A stretch of DNA of 36,743 nucleotides from Asticcacaulis sp. (GTDB taxonomy: Bacteria > Pseudomonadota > Alphaproteobacteria > Caulobacterales > Caulobacteraceae): positions 1-36,743 of the forward strand of contig NZ_JAIXSV010000365.1 in NCBI RefSeq assembly GCF_027484505.1, in the 5' to 3' direction. The notes beneath the pieces were generated by a model. The model had not been told where the DNA came from, ran no database searches, and saw only the letters and a list, made by a program, of their open reading frames with translations. Position numbers and translations under genes: made by a program. Positions 33,768-36,743 of this stretch are shown here, piece by piece (position 1 is the first letter of the stretch; every line of letters starts with the position of its first letter).

Positions 33768-34526
33768 ATGCGCGCCTTTGCGTTCGCCCTCGCCTACTGG
33801 GTTTTCTCCATCGGCTACAGCCTGATGGCTATTGGCCTGTCGCTCTTGCCGGGTCGCAAACCGGTATTATGGGTGGTGCAGCGCTATACGCGGCGGATGG
33901 TCTGGGCCATGCGGGTACTGGCCGGCATCCGGCTTGAGGTCCGCGGCCGTCACCTCGTGCCGGACACGCCGGTCATCTTCGCCGCCAAGCATCAGTCGTG
34001 GGGCGATGGCTTTTGTCTTTATTCGCAGTTCAGGGACGTGGCCTTCGTCACCGGCGATCATCTGGAAAAGTTCCCGCTGATGGGCACGCTGCTGCGCAAG
34101 CTGGGGGCCATTGTGGTCAATAATTGCGGCGGCCACGAAGCGCGCCGCAGCCTCAGCCAGCGTTCGGCCGAAGCCGACCGTGACGGTCGCCACATCCTCA
34201 TCTATCCTGAAGGCCACCTCAACGCCCCCGGCACCTATCGCCGCTACCGTTCCGGCGTGTGGCACATGTACAGGAATTTCAACCGCCCCGTGGTGCCCGT
34301 GGCCACCAATCTCGGCCTGTTCTGGCAAGAAACCCAGTATCGCAAGACCGCCGGCACGGCGGTGCTGGAGTTCCTTGAACCGATCGCACCCGGCCTAGAC
34401 AAGGCGCAATTCATGGCCGTGCTGCAAGCGCGCATCGAAAGCCGCACTCAGGAACTGATCGCCGAAGCGCGCGGTGGCCCGGTTGAACCTTCCGAATTGG
34501 TCAGTGAAGGGGCCGTTGCCGCTTAA
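33768..34526 (+). CDS. 1-acyl-sn-glycerol-3-phosphate acyltransferase (PlsC family)
   Basis: Acylates lysophosphatidate or another lysophospholipid at the inner membrane. 252 residues from the ATG at 33768: a hydrophobic N-terminal helix (about 5-30), the catalytic HQSWGD (His75 and Asp80, HX4D motif), the acceptor-binding region and YPEGH (PEG at 147-149). A TTG at 33702 would add 22 residues, but it lies inside the predicted operator at the transcription start, so the ATG is preferred. Whether it is the main PlsC or a paralogue cannot be told. The operator just upstream suggests control by a lipid- or drug-sensing repressor. Confidence 0.9.
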   Translation: MRAFAFALAYWVFSIGYSLMAIGLSLLPGRKPVLWVVQRYTRRMVWAMRVLAGIRLEVRGRHLVPDTPVIFAAKHQSWGDGFCLYSQFRDVAFVTGDHLEKFPLMGTLLRKLGAIVVNNCGGHEARRSLSQRSAEADRDGRHILIYPEGHLNAPGTYRRYRSGVWHMYRNFNRPVVPVATNLGLFWQETQYRKTAGTAVLEFLEPIAPGLDKAQFMAVLQARIESRTQELIAEARGGPVEPSELVSEGAVAA

Positions 34527-34603
34527 ATACATGGGATATAAGCGTTTTTTAACAGACGCTCTTTAGGGATACGCAAGCCGTTCCCTGTTCTGTAAGGTCC
34601 GCC

Positions 34604-34996
34604 GTGCCGCGCGCTCTCCGTCTCTCCCATCTTATCGACACGGATAAAAACCTGCTAATTGTTACCGCCCGCGGTGACTATACCAGCGAAGGCTTTGTGG
34701 ACGCTCTGATCAACCTTTATCAGCAGATCGAGCAACCCTGGCTCTACGACCGTATTCTGGATATGCGCTCGGCTCAGGGCGTGGTTGAACTGTCCGACCT
34801 GATGCGGGCGGCCGCGTGGCTGGCTCAGGCCGCCGGTACGCCATCCCCTCCGCGCCGCCGTCTGGCCCTGATCTCCAGCGATCCGTTTGACCGCGCGCGC
34901 CTGAACGCTCTGGGTGACGCCTTCCCCAAGGCCTTCATACAACTCTTCGAACGTCGCGACGAAGCCATCGAGTGGTTAGCGACGCCACAACCTTAA
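34604..34996 (+). CDS. Small STAS-like protein of unknown role, copy 1
   Basis: 130 residues, GTG start at 34604 with TAAGG 6 nt upstream. No signal peptide or membrane helix. Alternating strands and helices (LLIVTARGDY, RILDMRSAQGVVE, RRLALISSDP) give a STAS/SpoIIAA-like profile, but no phosphorylatable Ser motif is evident. The PWLYDRILDMR segment recurs as PWRYDRLIDFR in the next gene, and the lengths and starts align, so the two are tandem paralogues. They follow the acyltransferase by 77 nt and lie near a GGDEF gene; a signalling or membrane-adaptor role is speculative. Confidence 0.75.
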   Translation: MPRALRLSHLIDTDKNLLIVTARGDYTSEGFVDALINLYQQIEQPWLYDRILDMRSAQGVVELSDLMRAAAWLAQAAGTPSPPRRRLALISSDPFDRARLNALGDAFPKAFIQLFERRDEAIEWLATPQP

Positions 34997-35091
34997 CCCG
35001 TTACCGAAACGGCATTTCACTTTTAAGCTAAGTGGATTTTAAGCATTACCCGCTACACTCGGTCGGCAAGTCACAAAGTCCCAGCTTACCC

Positions 35092-35514
35092 ATGTCGCAA
35101 AAATACCGCCTCAGTGTCTATCTGGATGAAATTCATTCCATCCTTATTGCCCGCGTTTTCGGCCCGATCCCGAGCGCCGAACTGTGCGACCGCTTCATCG
35201 AAGCCTATGCCGAAATCGGTGAGCCGTGGCGTTATGATCGTCTGATCGACTTTCGCCGCTATACGGGCCATCTGGAAGACGAAGACCGCCAGCGCTTTGC
35301 GCAGACCTGGGCCGAATGGACGCGCGATTTCCACGAAGGCCGCCGGGTCGCCTTTGTGACGCACGACGCGGTGGAGGAGGTCTACATTCAGCAGGACTAC
35401 GCCTCCTTCCCCAAGGACACGATGCGCAACTTCTACACCGCCGATGAAGCGCTCGACTGGCTAACCGGACGCAGTGGAGAGGTCGAGTTCGTGCCTCTGG
35501 CGCTGCGGGCCTGA
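35092..35514 (+). CDS. Small STAS-like protein of unknown role, copy 2
   Basis: 140 residues from the ATG at 35092; an in-frame GTG at 35032 would add 20 residues, but alignment with the preceding paralogue (YRLSVYLDEIHSILIARVFG against LRLSHLIDTDKNLLIVTARG) supports 35092, although neither start has a clear ribosome site. Shares the PWxYDRxxD motif; then a helix with many charged residues (LEDEDRQRFAQTWAEWTRDF), a VAFVTHDAVEEVY strand and a DEALDWL helix equivalent to DEAIEWL of copy 1. No known catalytic motif. Downstream, hairpins of the 56-bp repeat could terminate transcription. Confidence 0.75.
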   Translation: MSQKYRLSVYLDEIHSILIARVFGPIPSAELCDRFIEAYAEIGEPWRYDRLIDFRRYTGHLEDEDRQRFAQTWAEWTRDFHEGRRVAFVTHDAVEEVYIQQDYASFPKDTMRNFYTADEALDWLTGRSGEVEFVPLALRA

Positions 35515-35520
35515 GGCTGA

Positions 35521-35682
35521 TTAGTCTGATCCGTGACTGCGGGCTTGATCGTTACACTCTCGCCGCAGCCGATTTTTAGTCCAATTCCGTGGCTGCGGGC
35601 TTGATCGTTACACTCTCGCCGCAGCCGATTTTTAGTCCGATTCCGTGGCTGCGGGCTTGATCGTTACACTCTCGCCGCAGCC
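35521..35682. repeat. Three tandem 55-56 bp copies of the sufA 3' end
   Basis: Copies start at 35521, 35576 and 35632. The third is the true end of sufA (its last 16 codons and stop); the other two lie beyond the stop codon. Copies 2 and 3 are almost identical, copy 1 has a few changes and a one-base deletion. Each contains GGCTGCGG/CCGCAGCC arms (GACTGCGG in copy 1), an 8-bp hairpin with a 20-nt loop; copies 1 and 2 are followed by GATTTTTAG, so on the plus strand they look like terminators for the 35092-35514 gene. Confidence 0.85.
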
Positions 35683-36030
35683 ACAGGCATCCGTCTCGTT
35701 CGGATTGTTAAACACGAACTTCGACGCCAGTTTGGTCGTCTCATAGTCGATGACCGTGCCGACCAGATACAGCACCGCCTTGGGTTCGATCAGTATGGTC
35801 ACCCCTTTATCTGTCACCACCTCGTCCAGCGGGTCGGCGGCTTCGGCATAGCTCAGCACGTATTCCTGACCGGCGCAGCCGCCCTGCTTCACACCGACGC
35901 GCAGGCCCACATAGGGCCTGTCAGCGCGCGACATGATAGCCTTGACCTGCGCGGCTGCGGCGTCGGTCAGCGACACGATGGCCGGGCGCGGCCGATGGGG
36001 ACGAGGCGTGATAACAGGCTGAATATCCAT
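35632..36030 (-). CDS. sufA: A-type iron-sulfur carrier (SufA/ErpA family)
   Basis: Binds and hands on Fe-S clusters. 132 residues from the ATG at 36030: a Pro-rich head (TPRPHRPRP), then VSLTDAAAAQVKAIM, VGVKQGGCAGQEYVL with Cys52, and the C-terminal ACGCGES with Cys116 and Cys118, the three ligand cysteines of the family. A GTG-initiated extension from 36069 was rejected because it begins in a hairpin arm. It is last in the visible sufS-sufT-sufA order, which matches the suf operons of many alphaproteobacteria. Its final 51 nt are part of the 56-bp tandem repeat. Confidence 0.92.
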   Translation of the reverse strand: MDIQPVITPRPHRPRPAIVSLTDAAAAQVKAIMSRADRPYVGLRVGVKQGGCAGQEYVLSYAEAADPLDEVVTDKGVTILIEPKAVLYLVGTVIDYETTKLASKFVFNNPNETDACGCGESVTIKPAATESD

Positions 36031-36068
36031 AGCTATCTCTGCGGCCTTTAAACTCACGGAAGGGGGCA

Positions 36069-36095
36069 CATGGGGGAAACCGCGTTTCCCCCATG
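36069..36095 (-). promoter_or_regulatory. Perfect hairpin between sufT and sufA
   Basis: CATGGGGGAAAC (36069-36080), loop CGC, and its exact complement (36084-36095), a 12-bp stem in the 69-nt gap. No U-run follows on the minus strand, so it is more likely an mRNA processing or stability element, or a polar attenuator, than a terminator. It starts 4 nt past the sufT stop codon. Confidence 0.6.
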
Positions 36096-36099
36096 CGAA

Positions 36100-36551
36100 C
36101 TAAAACATATTGAGCTGAAGCTTGGCTTCGTCGCTCATCTTCGAAGAGTCCCACGGCGGATCGAAAACCAGATTGACGTGACAGTCGGCAACACCACGCA
36201 CGCCCATCACCGCATTTTGCACCCAGCCGGGCATTTCTCCCGCCACCGGGCACCCCGGCGCGGTCAGGGTCATATCGACCACCACTTCACGGTTGTCATT
36301 GATATCGACGCGATAGATCAGGCCCAGTTCATAGATATCGACCGGAATTTCCGGATCGAACACCGTCTTGAACGCCGCGATCAGTTCGTCGGTCAGGCGA
36401 TCCAGTTCTTCCTGAGGCAATAGCTCAGGATTTTGGCGCTCGACCGCCGTCGTCTCTTCGGGTGCAAACAGCTCAGCCTGCCCCGGTTCGGCAACCGCTT
36501 CGCTGGCGTCCTCACCGGACAGGGAAATGATCTCGTGCTTGGACATGGTCA

Positions 36552-36552
<1 letters not shown>
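36100..36552 (-). CDS. sufT: SufT-type Fe-S assembly protein (MIP18/DUF59 domain)
   Basis: Helps maturation of Fe-S proteins. 150 residues: an acidic, probably unstructured N-terminus (about 1-45; EDASEAVAEPGQAELFAPEETT), then a MIP18 domain with DPEIPVDIYELGLIY, the conserved Cys101 in TAPGCPVAGEMP, and VNLVFDPPWDSSKMS. The start at 36552 shares a base with the sufS stop codon (TAATG), so translation is coupled; an ATG two codons later is possible. The family is called PaaD-like or SufT; the suf context decides for SufT. Confidence 0.92.

Positions 36553-36743
<191 letters not shown>

Noticed and set aside
35521-35682. CRISPR array
   Set aside because: The repeats are directly adjacent 55-56 bp copies derived from the sufA tail, with no unique spacers.

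Overview
The window reads as chromosomal DNA from a GC-rich alphaproteobacterium. Gene content fits Caulobacterales, possibly an Asticcacaulis-like genome. That placement rests on the glnB-glnA pair, the fabD-fabG-acpP-fabF-mltG-yicC-gmk order, the long L9 and S18 proteins, TorF-type porins and several S9 peptidases; the genus is an impression, not a computed result. Almost everything is ordinary coding sequence. I see no prophage, insertion sequence, CRISPR array, tRNA or rRNA.

Layout. 1-3054: lon on the minus strand with a strong terminator and a heat-shock type promoter. 3055-5220: threonine aldolase, a small unknown protein and a lipoprotein cytochrome c on the plus strand. 5266-11508: a minus-strand fatty-acid and envelope cluster (fabD, fabG, acpP, fabF, mltG, yicC, gmk), largely with 1-4 nt junctions, plus two intercistronic structures. 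11716-17757: three tandem exported S9 peptidases. 17865-19861: an exported peroxiredoxin and the rpsF-rpsR-rplI operon. 20308-22764: a TonB-dependent receptor interrupted by one in-frame TGA. 23136-28631: a nitrogen cluster of glnB, glnA, amtB and two TorF-type outer-membrane proteins. 28775-34526: parE, a DEAD-box helicase, a GGDEF protein and a 1-acylglycerol-phosphate-type acyltransferase. 34604-35514: two related small proteins of unknown role. 35521-36743: a tandem repeat, then sufA, sufT and the 3' end of sufS on the minus strand.

How the genes work together. The fab genes make malonyl-ACP (FabD), reduce (FabG) and elongate (FabF) on AcpP, and share a transcription unit with a murein-terminating transglycosylase and guanylate kinase. 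GlnB senses nitrogen status, GlnA assimilates ammonium, AmtB imports it, and the TorF proteins could be the outer-membrane entry step (inference). SufS, SufT and SufA belong to iron-sulfur cluster assembly.

The most interesting non-coding signals are: a 21-bp perfect palindrome overlapping a perfect TATAAT before the acyltransferase; a TGATACC array before amtB; a threefold 56-bp repeat made from the end of sufA that doubles as a terminator-like hairpin; a near-perfect palindrome over the rpsF -10 box; a wobble-paired hairpin between acpP and fabF; and an orphan terminator after rplI. I found no wholly new defence or mobile system; the candidates for something undescribed are the ammonium/TorF cluster and the tandem peptidase locus.
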